Below, in pieces: positions 34,308 to 42,132 of a stretch of 64,000 bases of DNA (its first letter is position 1; each line of letters begins with the position of its first letter). The DNA comes from Nostoc sp. C052. GTDB lineage: Bacteria > Cyanobacteriota > Cyanobacteriia > Cyanobacteriales > Nostocaceae. The stretch lies in the NCBI RefSeq assembly GCF_013393905.1, contig NZ_CP040273.1, forward strand, positions 186,001 through 250,000, given 5' to 3'. The translations under genes and the position numbers were made by a program. The notes under the pieces are model-generated. The model saw only the letters and a program-made list of their open reading frames with translations. It had not been told where the DNA came from and did no database searches.

Positions 34308-37300
34308 ATGCCCCTACCAGACTACATTGATAACTCCCGCCACAAACTGCAAACCATCCTCAAAACCTTAATTGAGGATGAAAATCAAATAGTCCTCGAT
34401 ATCGCCACAGGCTTTTTCCGCATTGAGGCATGGGTACGTCTGGAAGCTGCCATGAACCAACTCACCAGCCTGCGGTTACTCATTGGACGTGACCCCACCA
34501 TTCGACCAGCAGAAAGCGATCGCATTGACTTAATCCGTTACTTTAAGAAAAACATTCAAGAGGAGTTAGAAAACCAACCGCTAAATTCTAAATACCAGAA
34601 TGAGATAGAGCGCATGATTGCCTATCTGCAAAGGCATGACGTTGAGGTGAGACTGTTTGGAGCGCATGGAGATAAAAATCAGTTTCTTCATGCTAAAGCC
34701 TATATCTTCAATAATTACAGCATCGTCGGGTCTTCCAACTTCACCCCAGCCGGCTTAGAAGGGAATACCGAGTTAAACATTGTCAACAAAATTGGTGCGA
34801 TCGCTCACGACCTCAGACATAACTGGTTTGCAGGATTTTGGAATGACCCTAGTGTTGATTTAGATTACAAAACCAAGCTAATTGATGCGCTCAATGCCTC
34901 TAAGTTTGGCAGTAAAGCTTACACCCCCTACCAAATATTCCTCAAAGCACTATACGAACTATTTAAGGAAGATACCATCATTGGTGAGAGCGATCGCACC
35001 TCATTAGAACTAGCCAGTTTTCAACAAGAGGGATTTGAAAGAGCAGTCAGACTCATAGAAAGACATGATGGCTGTGTTATTGCTGATGCTGTGGGTTTGG
35101 GGAAAACCTTTATTGGTTTGCGGCTGCTGGACTATTACCTAATTAAACTGAGGAAACCGAGATTTGTGCCTCGTGCTTTGGTGGTTTGTCCGGCACAACT
35201 CAAAAAATTAGTGTGGGACAAAAAACTAGATGAATTTGGCATTAAAGCTGATGTAATTTCCCATGAAGAAATCAGCCGTCAAAGCTTTAATGTTCAAGAT
35301 TACGCACGTTATGACATCGTGGTAGTGGATGAATCTCATAACTTTCGCAACAGTGCCACCAATCGCTACCGCAATTTATTAAAACTAGTTAGCAGTGGTA
35401 AACGTAATAAACGGGTGGTGTTACTAACCGCTACCCCTATTAATAACAGCATATTTGACCTTTATCATCAAATACTACTAATTACCCGTGGTGGTGAAAC
35501 CTATTACAGAGAATGGGGTATTTCTAACCTCAAGACTTATTTTAAAGCCTTAGCTAAAGGTGGCGTAGAAATTACAGAACTCCTCATGCAAACAATGGTG
35601 AGACGCAGCCGCCAGGACGTGATTAGAAGGCAACAAGCAGGTGAAGAAATTCGCATTAATGGTAAACTCATTCACTTTCCTAAACGCCAGTTAGAACAGT
35701 TTACCTATAACTTTGAAGATAGCTTTGCTGGACTGTACACTGGGATAGCCGCTCAAATTGACAAGCTTAACTTACCTGCTTATAACATTAAGGCTTTTAA
35801 AAAGCGCAAGGATAAAGGGGAAGAAAATGAAGTCAAGCGTAATGATGCCCTAGTTGCCCTCCAAAAAGCCCTTTATTTTAAACGATTTGAAAGTTCGCTA
35901 CTTGCTTTTAAAAATAGTATTCGCAATCAGAGAGACTTTCAGACTAATTTTTATGAAATTCTGACTCAACAAGGAAAACTGTTAGATAGTAAAAACTTTC
36001 GCAAGTTAGTATTAGCTGCTGAAGATGAAGAAGAAGGTAACTCAGTTAATGCCATTATTGAGTCACTAAGTGAAGTTGACTCTAAAGACTATGACCTGAA
36101 TCAACTCAAACAGCAGATTGAAGCTGACTTGAGAATTTTAAATAACATTCTTATCACTTTAGAAAAAATTGAATCCTCAGCCGCAGCTAACACAGACTAT
36201 GACCGCAAATTAGCAGCATTCAAAGACCTACTCAAAACCAAACTGCAAGGTAAAAAGATATTAGTATTTAGCTACTTCAAAGATACGGCTGAGTATTTAT
36301 ATAAGCAATTAATTACAGATAAAGCTTGGTTATCCCAAATGACGGTTAACACTAAAGCGCCTGTGATTGAGTTATTGACTGGTGCAACCCCCGGTAAACA
36401 ACGGGAAGAGAAAGTTAAGCGGTTTGCGCCCAAAGCTAATGTCCAAACTGATAGTGATGAGGAATTAGCTCTACTGCAACAAAACCCAATTGATATTCTT
36501 GTTTGTACAGATGTACTATCAGAAGGTCAAAACCTGCAAGATGCTGGGGTGTTAGTTAACTATGACTTGCACTGGAACCCAGTCCGCATGATTCAAAGGG
36601 CAGGACGCATTGACCGACTGGGAACAGATTATGATGAACTGTTTATATACAATTGCTTTCCAGAACAGGGACTAGAGACGCTATTAGGGTTAGTTAGAAG
36701 ATTACAAGAGCGCATTGCCACCATTGACCGTGAGGTAGGGCTAGACGGTAGTGTACTAGGTGAAACTATTTCTGGTAAATCATTAGACGAACTGTACAAA
36801 CTCAAGATGGCTGACACCGATGCAGAAAAACAAGCCATTTTAGAGGAACTAGAACAAGCATCTGATTTGGTATCTCTAGATGAAATGAGATTACCCCTAC
36901 TAGAGTTTTTACAACAAGCAAGCAAAGAACTAATTGATGATATCCCCTTTGGTATTCATAGCACCTGGAATAAACCCATACCCCACCCCAACGTTCCTGA
37001 TGGGGGAATATTCTTTGCTTTTCGGGTACAAGACAAACACTTTTGGCACTTTTACCCACGCATTGATAATGCTATCTCCCTAGACCCTGATAGGTTGATT
37101 AGCGACAAACGCACCATTTTTAACTGGCTTAAATGCCAATCTTCAGACTTTCCTAAACCCGATGAATTACCACCAGTCCAGTTTGATAACCGCATTTTCT
37201 CTGTTTTAGAAAGAGCCATAGGCAATCTGTTTAACTCTTTCCAACAACAGCAAACGGCTAAAGGCATTAAACCGCAAATGCCCAAGCTATTACAAAGCAT

Positions 37301-37619
37301 TCATCATGCTCTCACCCAGCCTGATTTATTTCAAAGTGAACCAATTGATGAAGAAGCTAAAGAACGGGTGTTAAAGGTAATCACTACCGTTAATTCTCGG
37401 AGTTATGAGCGAGATGTTAAAGCAATTTGGGAGTTATTCAAAGAACATAAAAATGTCAGCTTACTTATTTCTGAGTTAGATGAATATTTTGTAGACACTG
37501 ACCAATATGAGGAACTTACAGATGACCAAGACATAAGACCAGCAGAAATTATCCAGCAAAAAGATATTAAATTGATTTGCTATGAGTGGTTTAAACCAGA
37601 TACAAGCGAGGGAAAGTAG
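34308..37619 (+). CDS. PLD nuclease-SNF2 helicase fusion
   Basis: The 1103-residue protein has an N-terminal phospholipase-D-like nuclease domain with FLHAKAYIF...SIVGSSNFTPAG (H128, K130, S142-N144). A SNF2-type helicase follows: DAVGLGKTF (Walker A, about residue 262), VVVDESHNF (Walker B), LLTATPINN, then LVCTDVLSEGQNLQ and MIQRAGRIDRLGT (motifs V and VI). Such fusions occur in restriction-like defence loci and superficially resemble a combination of DISARM DrmC and DrmD. It is expected to translocate on DNA and cut or remodel it. It ends the operon that starts with the methylase. The 3' end shares a short repeat with the gene ending at 42104. Confidence 0.88.
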   Translation: MPLPDYIDNSRHKLQTILKTLIEDENQIVLDIATGFFRIEAWVRLEAAMNQLTSLRLLIGRDPTIRPAESDRIDLIRYFKKNIQEELENQPLNSKYQNEIERMIAYLQRHDVEVRLFGAHGDKNQFLHAKAYIFNNYSIVGSSNFTPAGLEGNTELNIVNKIGAIAHDLRHNWFAGFWNDPSVDLDYKTKLIDALNASKFGSKAYTPYQIFLKALYELFKEDTIIGESDRTSLELASFQQEGFERAVRLIERHDGCVIADAVGLGKTFIGLRLLDYYLIKLRKPRFVPRALVVCPAQLKKLVWDKKLDEFGIKADVISHEEISRQSFNVQDYARYDIVVVDESHNFRNSATNRYRNLLKLVSSGKRNKRVVLLTATPINNSIFDLYHQILLITRGGETYYREWGISNLKTYFKALAKGGVEITELLMQTMVRRSRQDVIRRQQAGEEIRINGKLIHFPKRQLEQFTYNFEDSFAGLYTGIAAQIDKLNLPAYNIKAFKKRKDKGEENEVKRNDALVALQKALYFKRFESSLLAFKNSIRNQRDFQTNFYEILTQQGKLLDSKNFRKLVLAAEDEEEGNSVNAIIESLSEVDSKDYDLNQLKQQIEADLRILNNILITLEKIESSAAANTDYDRKLAAFKDLLKTKLQGKKILVFSYFKDTAEYLYKQLITDKAWLSQMTVNTKAPVIELLTGATPGKQREEKVKRFAPKANVQTDSDEELALLQQNPIDILVCTDVLSEGQNLQDAGVLVNYDLHWNPVRMIQRAGRIDRLGTDYDELFIYNCFPEQGLETLLGLVRRLQERIATIDREVGLDGSVLGETISGKSLDELYKLKMADTDAEKQAILEELEQASDLVSLDEMRLPLLEFLQQASKELIDDIPFGIHSTWNKPIPHPNVPDGGIFFAFRVQDKHFWHFYPRIDNAISLDPDRLISDKRTIFNWLKCQSSDFPKPDELPPVQFDNRIFSVLERAIGNLFNSFQQQQTAKGIKPQMPKLLQSIHHALTQPDLFQSEPIDEEAKERVLKVITTVNSRSYERDVKAIWELFKEHKNVSLLISELDEYFVDTDQYEELTDDQDIRPAEIIQQKDIKLICYEWFKPDTSEGK

Positions 37620-37672
37620 AGTGTGCGATGCTTAGGTTGGCAAGGTACGCAGTCAGTTAAGTTAAATCCGTC
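37601..37672 (+). repeat. 3'-boundary repeat, copy 1
   Basis: TACAAGCGAGGGAAAGTAGA and GCAGTCAGTTAAGTTAAA recur around the stop of another gene at 42058-42110, with about 18 extra bases here. The repeat spans the stop codon of the PLD-SNF2 gene. Confidence 0.55.
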
Positions 37673-37675
37673 AAA

Positions 37676-38020
37676 TTGACTAAAACAAATTTTACAAAAC
37701 AACTTATGCAACAAATTTCAGAGCAAACATTACTGCAAATTGAGCATTACTTTCATGAACTTATCAGAGAGAGAGCAGGAGATTTGATTGATAGTCAAAA
37801 ATTAGAGCTTCCCAAGCTAGCACCTATTTTAAATTCTCAAGATTCTGCACATTGGTTTCCAATTCCGGGAATGTATGGTGGGTTTAGTTATTGGTTAGCA
37901 GTTCAAGACCAACAAGTTGCACTTATTACTGAAAGTTGGTGCAGAGTCGTGGGAGGCTCAGGGCAAAGGCACAAAATTACAGACCAAGGGATTGAGTTAT
38001 TAGAAGAAGGGTTTGTATAG
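37676..38020 (+). CDS. Small conserved hypothetical protein
   Basis: The reading starts with TTG at 37676; the ATG at 37706 (MQQISEQTLLQIEHYF) is an alternative. The protein is about 105-114 residues, helical at the N-terminus, with a distinctive core HWFPIPGMYGGFSYWL and a C-terminal SWCRVVGGSGQRHKIT. Similar small proteins occur widely in cyanobacteria, often near toxin-antitoxin or defence genes. No function is assigned. It follows the PLD-SNF2 gene by about 60 bases and may be a separate unit. Confidence 0.6.
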   Translation: MTKTNFTKQLMQQISEQTLLQIEHYFHELIRERAGDLIDSQKLELPKLAPILNSQDSAHWFPIPGMYGGFSYWLAVQDQQVALITESWCRVVGGSGQRHKITDQGIELLEEGFV

Positions 38021-38087
38021 TATTTTAGGAAAAATTAAATGCCGATCGCCCCCAAAATCAAGCAAGGAAATCTACGAAACAATCACC

Positions 38088-38160
38088 TAATGATTATTTC
38101 AAGGCAACCCCAAGTATTACCGCCTCATAGACGGTATCTGCGGCTTTGAGCAAGTTATTG
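38088..38160 (+). pseudogene. EVE-domain N-terminal fragment
   Basis: The short frame FQGNPKYYRLIDGICGFEQ resembles the start of EVE-domain proteins (FQxNPKYYRIxDxIxDFE), which bind modified bases through a PUA-like fold. It breaks off after about 20 codons, just before the DUF262 gene. The same stretch recurs at 40830. Confidence 0.6.
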
Positions 38161-38214
38161 ATATTCAACATTTTTTCCGAGAGATTCAAATAAGTTATCA
38201 GAAGAAATATCTAT

Positions 38215-40068
38215 ATGTCTACATTTGATTCTACTAAAACAAGACTAGAAACTTTACTGAAAGATATCATCACAGGTGAAATTCAACTACCCGATTTCCA
38301 ACGGGGATGGGTTTGGGATGATGAACACATTCGTTCACTGTTAGTCAGTATTGCGCGTTCTTTCCCTGTGGGAGCAATTATGCTGCTTGAGGCTGGTGGT
38401 GATGCTAAGTTTAAAGCCCGTCCTGTTGAGGGAGTAGATCCAACACAAGCAACACTTGATAAATTGAAAAAGCTTATTCTCGATGGGCAACAACGGCTGA
38501 CTTCATTAACGCAAGTATTAATATTTAAGCAACCCGTTCAAACTCGTGACTCTAAGAAAAAATTAGTACAGCGTTATTACTATATTGATATTGAAACGGC
38601 CTTATTAGGGCCAGAACATTACGAAAGTGCAATTATTAGCATTGATGCAAATCGTATTCAAAAAGAGAACTTTGGGCGTGATGTCAAACTTGACCTCAGT
38701 ACGCCAGAAAAGGAATATGAACACTTTTACTTTCCTTGTAATCAAATTCTCAACGCAGGTGCTTGGGAAGTAGGATTAAATAAGTATGATGCAAATCATG
38801 GCTCAAATAAATTGAGCCGCTATATGGAATTTCGTACCCAAGTTCTTGATGAATTTCGTTATTATGAGCTACCCATCATTGAACTCAATCGCAACAATAA
38901 AAAGGAAGCTGTTTGCCTAGTATTCGAGAAAGTAAATACTGGTGGTGTTAACCTCTCGGTTTTTGAACTTTTAACTGCCACCTATGCTGCTGATAACATC
39001 AACTTGCGGGATGAATGGTTTGGTAATATTCAAGAAGGAATTGAAGGGATTCAACCGTACCTCAGAAAACAACGTTTATTACATGAAGTTGAACCGACAG
39101 AGTTTTTCCAGGGATTAACGCTACTGTACAGTTTGGAGAAACGCCAGCAAGACTTAAAAGCAGGTAAAACTGGCAAGCAAATAACAGGTGTGACTGCCAA
39201 GCGCGAAGCCGTTCTATCTTTAACTGTAGATGCTTTACAAAAATGGAAACAGCCTCTTAAGCAAGGTTATTGGAAAGCTGCAAAATTCTTACGACAGCAA
39301 TCGTTTTTCTCAACTAGCGATTTACCTTACCGCACTCAACTTATTCCTCTTGCCGCAGTCATGGCGTTGCTTGGCGATCGCTGGCTGGAACCGAAAATTC
39401 ATGACAAAATCGCCCGTTGGTTCTGGTGCGGTATCCTTGGCGAATTGTACGGCGGGGCAGTTGAAAGCCGTATGGCTTTGGATATTCAAGAGCTTATCGA
39501 CTGGATTGAGGACGGTAAGGAAGAACCTGCAACTGTTCGGGATGCTAATTTTCAACCTGCACGTTTAGGGACTTTGCGTTCCCGAACTAGTGCTGCATAT
39601 AAGGGTATTAATACCTTGATTCAACGTGAAGGTTCTCAAGATTTCTTTTGGAAGTCCACTATTCGGGATTTGGATGAAACCGATTGGGAAGGACGCAGAC
39701 TAGATATTCATCACATTTTCCCCAAAAGTTGGTGTGACAAGCAGGGTATTCCCGCATCTCGCTATAACTCTATTCTCAACAAAACTCCCATATCATTTAT
39801 AGCAAATCGCATGATTGGCGGTAAAGCTCCAAGTCAATATCTGGTTCAGCTTCAAAAGCATGACAGTGTTCAGCTAGATGATGCAGGCATGAATGCGATT
39901 TTGGCAACTCACCAAATTGATGCAATAACACTTCGACAAGACGACTTTGAGGGTTTTATGGCATCGCGTCAACGGATGATACTTGCCAAAATTGAAGCTG
40001 CTATGGGCAAGCCTGTATTGGCTGTGGATGATTCGGCATACAGTGATGTGACAGATGAAGAAGAGTGA
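38215..40068 (+). CDS. GmrSD-like DUF262/DUF1524 (HNH) protein
   Basis: This 617-residue protein joins an N-terminal DUF262 domain to a C-terminal DUF1524 HNH nuclease. The first shows IQLPDFQRGWVWDDEHI and ILDGQQRLTSL, the NTP-binding signature of GmrS-type proteins. The second shows DIHHIFPKSWCDKQ near residue 495 and a later NKTPIS segment, the HNH core. This is the architecture of type IV restriction enzymes that cut modified (often glucosylated) DNA. It stands alone with its own ATG after an EVE-domain remnant, so it may work independently of the preceding operon. Confidence 0.9.
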   Translation: MSTFDSTKTRLETLLKDIITGEIQLPDFQRGWVWDDEHIRSLLVSIARSFPVGAIMLLEAGGDAKFKARPVEGVDPTQATLDKLKKLILDGQQRLTSLTQVLIFKQPVQTRDSKKKLVQRYYYIDIETALLGPEHYESAIISIDANRIQKENFGRDVKLDLSTPEKEYEHFYFPCNQILNAGAWEVGLNKYDANHGSNKLSRYMEFRTQVLDEFRYYELPIIELNRNNKKEAVCLVFEKVNTGGVNLSVFELLTATYAADNINLRDEWFGNIQEGIEGIQPYLRKQRLLHEVEPTEFFQGLTLLYSLEKRQQDLKAGKTGKQITGVTAKREAVLSLTVDALQKWKQPLKQGYWKAAKFLRQQSFFSTSDLPYRTQLIPLAAVMALLGDRWLEPKIHDKIARWFWCGILGELYGGAVESRMALDIQELIDWIEDGKEEPATVRDANFQPARLGTLRSRTSAAYKGINTLIQREGSQDFFWKSTIRDLDETDWEGRRLDIHHIFPKSWCDKQGIPASRYNSILNKTPISFIANRMIGGKAPSQYLVQLQKHDSVQLDDAGMNAILATHQIDAITLRQDDFEGFMASRQRMILAKIEAAMGKPVLAVDDSAYSDVTDEEE

Positions 40069-40163
40069 TTTGAGATAGATTAACTTTGCACTGAATAATG
40101 CTGCTTTAACATTTACATCGCTTACTCTCTTACTGCATCTTTGACCTTTTAAACTCTAATAAT

Positions 40164-40733
40164 ATGCCATGTAATGCTTGGAATCACCCCTCAGATTGTA
40201 ATTGTGGTTTTGGAGGAGATGTTGGTGTTTATATTCATGGAAATATATCTAGCTTACTTAATAGTAATGAAAAACAATGCAAACAATCAAAGGATAAAGT
40301 ACAAGCAAAGACCTACCCAACCAAATGTAAGAAATGTGGGAAAACTGTTTATTATCATACAAACGGTAACGGAGATTCAGTTTTCTTTAACAGTTTAGGA
40401 TATCCCTGGCAGGTACACGGTTGTTGGTATGATTATTGGAAAGAAGAAAAGGCGAATCGTAAAGAACTAAGTGCTTTATCCCAATCAGTAGAATACTTCC
40501 TCAATCCTCAAAACATAGCAGAATGTAAATATGGAATTCTTGCAGGTGCTGTGCGAGGTTTAGCAGGGGTATCCTCTGGAACTATTTTTCAAGATATCAC
40601 TGAAGAGGGAATAGCACAATACATGAGTTTATCACTGAAAAAATTTAAAAAAGTGTATAGAGGACTTTATGTATTAACCCAATCAAGAGGAATACAGTTA
40701 TTTCGTCCACAAACAAAAGTTAAAAAAAGCTAA
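40164..40733 (+). CDS. Zinc-ribbon hypothetical protein
   Basis: The 189-residue protein opens with MPCNAWNHPSDCNCGFGG, a Cys/His-rich start. A zinc-ribbon-like segment follows (CKKCGKTVYYHTNGNGDSVF ... GYPWQVHGCW). The C-terminal half is helical and basic (SLKKFKKVYRGLYVL). The CxxC and His positions suggest two metal sites. I know this N-terminal pattern only from uncharacterised bacterial proteins. It follows the DUF262 gene by about 95 bases. A role in the same defence unit is possible but unsupported. Confidence 0.65.
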   Translation: MPCNAWNHPSDCNCGFGGDVGVYIHGNISSLLNSNEKQCKQSKDKVQAKTYPTKCKKCGKTVYYHTNGNGDSVFFNSLGYPWQVHGCWYDYWKEEKANRKELSALSQSVEYFLNPQNIAECKYGILAGAVRGLAGVSSGTIFQDITEEGIAQYMSLSLKKFKKVYRGLYVLTQSRGIQLFRPQTKVKKS

Positions 40734-40807
40734 AGGTGAATAAAAATCAAAACGTCTTGCGTTTAGTTTCTATTAAACATAAAGATACTTGAAGCTTTAC
40801 AAAAGTT

Positions 40808-41224
40808 AGAAGCAACTGCAAAACAACCCCAAATACTATCGCATCATAGATGGCATCCGCGATTTTGAGCAGATGCCGTGGCTTGCAACCCGCTATGCAA
40901 AGGACATGGTTGCTGGCGATGGAGTACCGAGAAAGGAAGTCTGGGGATAAGGCGGGAATCTGTGCAATTGCAGAGATTATTGAATCTCCCAAAATTATTG
41001 TAAACCCACCTGATATTGGCTATTGGATAGATACCAGCCGCATTGGTGTTAAACCTTGTGCAAAGATTCGATTTACCAGCAAGTTGTTAGAAAAGCCTCT
41101 CTTACGGGAAAACTTAAAACAAGACCCTGTGCTGAAAAATATTTCTGTGATTCGTCAGCCCAATGCTACCAATTACAAGATTACTCAGCAGGAATGGCAA
41201 CGTGTACATGAGTTGAAAGGATAG
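40808..41224 (+). pseudogene. Frameshifted EVE-domain protein
   Basis: Two frames together recover almost a whole EVE domain. The first (NPKYYRIIDGIRDFEQMPW ... RYAKDMVAGDG) is open until a TAA at about 40948. The second, starting around 40920, reads SGDKAGICAIAEIIESPK ... IGYWIDTSRIGVKPCAKI ... LEKPLLRENLKQDPVLKN and ends at 41224. A few residues between the halves are missing, so the gene has suffered a small deletion and frameshift. EVE domains recognise modified cytosine or adenine and often accompany restriction systems. A 124-codon frame remains open but lacks the N-terminal part of the fold. Confidence 0.75.
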
Positions 41225-41241
41225 CGCAGTTATTCTTATTT

Positions 41242-41313
41242 TTTTTATATCCAACTGTTGATAGCAATTTTAAATATCAGGTGAGGCATCTAATGAACGG
41301 TAATACAAACATG
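41242..41313 (+). repeat. Shared 73-bp leader, copy 1
   Basis: This leader, including TCAGGTGAGGCATCTAATGA and the codons for MNGNTNM, is about 93 percent identical to 46918-46990. It supplies the ribosome binding site and first codons of an otherwise unrelated gene in each place. Confidence 0.8.
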
Positions 41314-41721
41314 ATAGCCCTAAAATTTTCTAATAAATCTATACACAAGACCTTTAACGACAACCCAACTCATCCAAAACGCGCCTTACAAATCTGGCAA
41401 ATTCTCATTAGCAAAGCAGCTAACCGACAAACTTTAACCTATGGAATGCTGGCTAACCTTCTTGGTTTCCAAGGTGCAGGAACATTAGCTCCCATTCTGG
41501 GACACATCATGTATTACTGCCAACAAAATCAACTTCCGCCCTTGACAGTTATCGTGGTTAATCAAACAACTGGACTCCCAGGAAATGGTCTGACCACTAC
41601 AAATAATCTTCACACTGAACGTGAGGATGTGTTTAACTTTGACTGGTTTGCTCTTTACCCCCCTTTTCCTGATGAATTACAAGAGGCTTACAAATTAGGT
41701 GATGTCAATTCTCAAGTATGA
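41293..41721 (+). CDS. Hypothetical protein with MGMT-like winged-helix pattern
   Basis: I choose the ATG at 41293, six bases after GAGG, giving an N-terminal MNGNTNM encoded by the shared leader; the next ATG (41311, MIALKF) may be the ancestral start. The protein (142 residues) contains ALQIWQILISKAANRQTLTYGMLANLLGF followed by QLPPLTVIVVNQTTGLPGNGL. This layout recalls the DNA-binding part of O6-alkylguanine transferase-like proteins, but the active-site PCHR is absent. Function is unknown. It overlaps the next reading frame by four bases if that gene starts at 41718. Confidence 0.6.
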   Translation: MNGNTNMIALKFSNKSIHKTFNDNPTHPKRALQIWQILISKAANRQTLTYGMLANLLGFQGAGTLAPILGHIMYYCQQNQLPPLTVIVVNQTTGLPGNGLTTTNNLHTEREDVFNFDWFALYPPFPDELQEAYKLGDVNSQV

Positions 41722-41741
41722 CTACTTATAAGCTCAAAATT

Positions 41742-42104
41742 ATGAGTAATACTGAATTTCATCCTTGCCCTATCTGTTCGACACCAGTTCGACATTTCAC
41801 AAGATATCCACGGACGGTTTGCAATAATTGCTATAGCAAGGCAAGTGATACTCAAGGACGAAAGTTGAGTTTCTTTAATACCTCAATTAGTGGAGGATTT
41901 GAGGCAATTTTCACAGAAAGTAAAGAGAAATACCAAAGTCACATTTGCTACATTGCTGGGGTAAAATGCTGGGCTGATGAAGCTCGGTTTGGCGGTATTG
42001 TCATTCAAACTACGATAGATGATGATTTGCCTAATCATTGGGAAAGCGATTGCCTAATACAAGCGAGGAAAAGTGAAGGATGCGATCGCAGTCAATTAAG
42101 TTAA
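41742..42104 (+). CDS. Zinc-ribbon hypothetical protein, 120 aa
   Basis: The start at MSNTEFHPCPICSTP (41742) is preferred; an upstream in-frame ATG at 41718 overlaps the preceding gene. A four-cysteine ribbon is visible: CPIC at residues 9-12 and CNNC about 15 residues later. The rest includes SFFNTSISGGFEAIF and CWADEARFGGIVIQ, which look like conserved structural motifs of an uncharacterised family. No catalytic role is apparent. The 3' end carries the repeat shared with the PLD-SNF2 gene. Confidence 0.65.
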   Translation: MSNTEFHPCPICSTPVRHFTRYPRTVCNNCYSKASDTQGRKLSFFNTSISGGFEAIFTESKEKYQSHICYIAGVKCWADEARFGGIVIQTTIDDDLPNHWESDCLIQARKSEGCDRSQLS

Positions 42105-42110
42105 ACCTCC
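42058..42110 (+). repeat. 3'-boundary repeat, copy 2
   Basis: TACAAGCGAGGAAAAGTGAA and GCAGTCAATTAAGTTAAA match 37601-37672 apart from an internal gap. As in the first copy, the repeat spans a stop codon, although the two genes are unrelated. Confidence 0.55.
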
Positions 42111-42132
42111 AGATTTATAAAGGAAATCTTGC

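Noticed and set aside
34308..37619. Assignment of the PLD-SNF2 operon to canonical DISARM
   Set aside because: DrmA and DrmB genes are not adjacent, and the HEPN and membrane genes do not belong to the DISARM gene set as I know it; the DUF1998 helicase at 60462 is 23 kb away with its own partners.
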